From Pseudomonadota bacterium (lineage in GTDB: Bacteria; Pseudomonadota; Gammaproteobacteria; Competibacterales; Competibacteraceae), in contig JAGTSD010000124.1 in assembly GCA_018262135.1 (NCBI GenBank), forward strand, positions 1-5,976: a stretch of 5,976 nucleotides of DNA, in the 5' to 3' direction. Below, one piece after another: positions 5,718-5,976 of the stretch. The number at the start of each line of letters is the position of its first letter. The first letter of the stretch is position 1. The translations under genes were made by a program, and so were the position numbers. The notes under the pieces were generated by a model. It ran no database searches. It was not told where the DNA came from and worked only from the letters and a program-made list of their open reading frames with translations.

Positions 5718-5976
5718 GTGTCTCTACGGCCCATGTCCAAACTGCGGTTGCAGGGGTTCAACAACCTCACCAAAACGCTCAGCTTCAATCTCTATGACAT
5801 CTGCTACGCCTCGACCCCGGAGCAGCAGGAACGCTACATCGCCTATATTGACGAGGCCTACAACGCCGAGCGGCTGACTCAGATTCTGACCACCGTCTCC
5901 AGGATCATCGGCGCCAACATCCTCAATACTGCCCGCCAGGATTACGAACCGAAGGGGGCCAGCGTCACCATGCTGA
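5718..5976 (+). CDS. speD: S-adenosylmethionine decarboxylase proenzyme (N-terminal part)
   Basis: This enzyme decarboxylates S-adenosylmethionine to supply the aminopropyl donor for spermidine synthesis. From the ATG at 5733 the protein reads [20 protein letters not shown], then [25 protein letters not shown] and [20 protein letters not shown]. It tracks the E. coli-type SpeD N-terminus closely (MKKLKLHGFNNLTKSLSF there). About 81 codons are in the window and the gene runs off the right edge, so the self-cleavage serine that makes the pyruvoyl cofactor is not visible. The GTG at 5718 adds VSLRP and is preferred here because of the ribosome binding site. The ATG at 5733 aligns exactly with the E. 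coli start and lacks such a site. It is transcribed divergently from the channel operon. Confidence 0.93.
   Translation, partial: MSLRPMSKLRLQGFNNLTKTLSFNLYDICYASTPEQQERYIAYIDEAYNAERLTQILTTVSRIIGANILNTARQDYEPKGASVTML

Noticed and set aside
5600..5797. A 65-codon forward frame upstream of and into speD.
   Set aside because: It runs through the promoter and inverted repeat and overlaps speD out of frame. No family resemblance or ribosome binding site was seen.
1..5976. CRISPR arrays, tRNA or rRNA genes, and insertion sequences.
   Set aside because: No regularly spaced repeats, cloverleaf pattern, rRNA sequence or transposase was seen.

Overview
The window comes from a GC-rich gammaproteobacterium. 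The evidence is the protein resemblance (SpeD of the E. coli type, YhfA-like OsmC protein, monofunctional TrpC) and the gene order: trpG-trpD-trpC, then an OsmC-family gene, then speD. From memory this is the order in Pseudomonas, except that Pseudomonas has crp/vfr between trpC and the OsmC gene. No species can be named from the sequence alone.

Layout. Bases 1-275 hold debris rather than trpE: the last 22 codons of an unidentified gene, then a short chimeric remnant. That remnant starts like a DUF1156 DNA methylase, continues like the N-terminus of a DUF1016 (YhcG-type PDDEXK) nuclease, and is broken by a 4-base insertion. Bases 276-2699 are an intact trpGDC operon (glutamine amidotransferase, anthranilate phosphoribosyltransferase, indole-3-glycerol-phosphate synthase) that covers consecutive tryptophan steps. 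Bases 2700-2805 contain a double-hairpin repeat element. An OsmC-family gene (2806-3224) follows and carries a 2-base frameshift that separates its two conserved cysteines.

On the opposite strand, 5393 to 3232, lies a two-gene operon. It encodes a small four-helix membrane protein (resembling DUF6394) and a two-TM potassium channel with tandem RCK domains, joined by an ATGA overlap. This pair sits between the OsmC gene and speD. The 325-base gap before speD contains an AT-rich tandem repeat, a TATAAT box that could drive the channel operon, and an extended -10 promoter with a perfect 10-base inverted repeat at its predicted start site, pointing to speD. The window ends inside speD (S-adenosylmethionine decarboxylase, spermidine synthesis).

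The conserved core is ordinary metabolism. The points of most interest are the defence-gene fossil next to trpG, the coupled small membrane protein and channel, the broken OsmC gene, and the repeat structures in the two intergenic regions. I see no intact novel multi-gene system.
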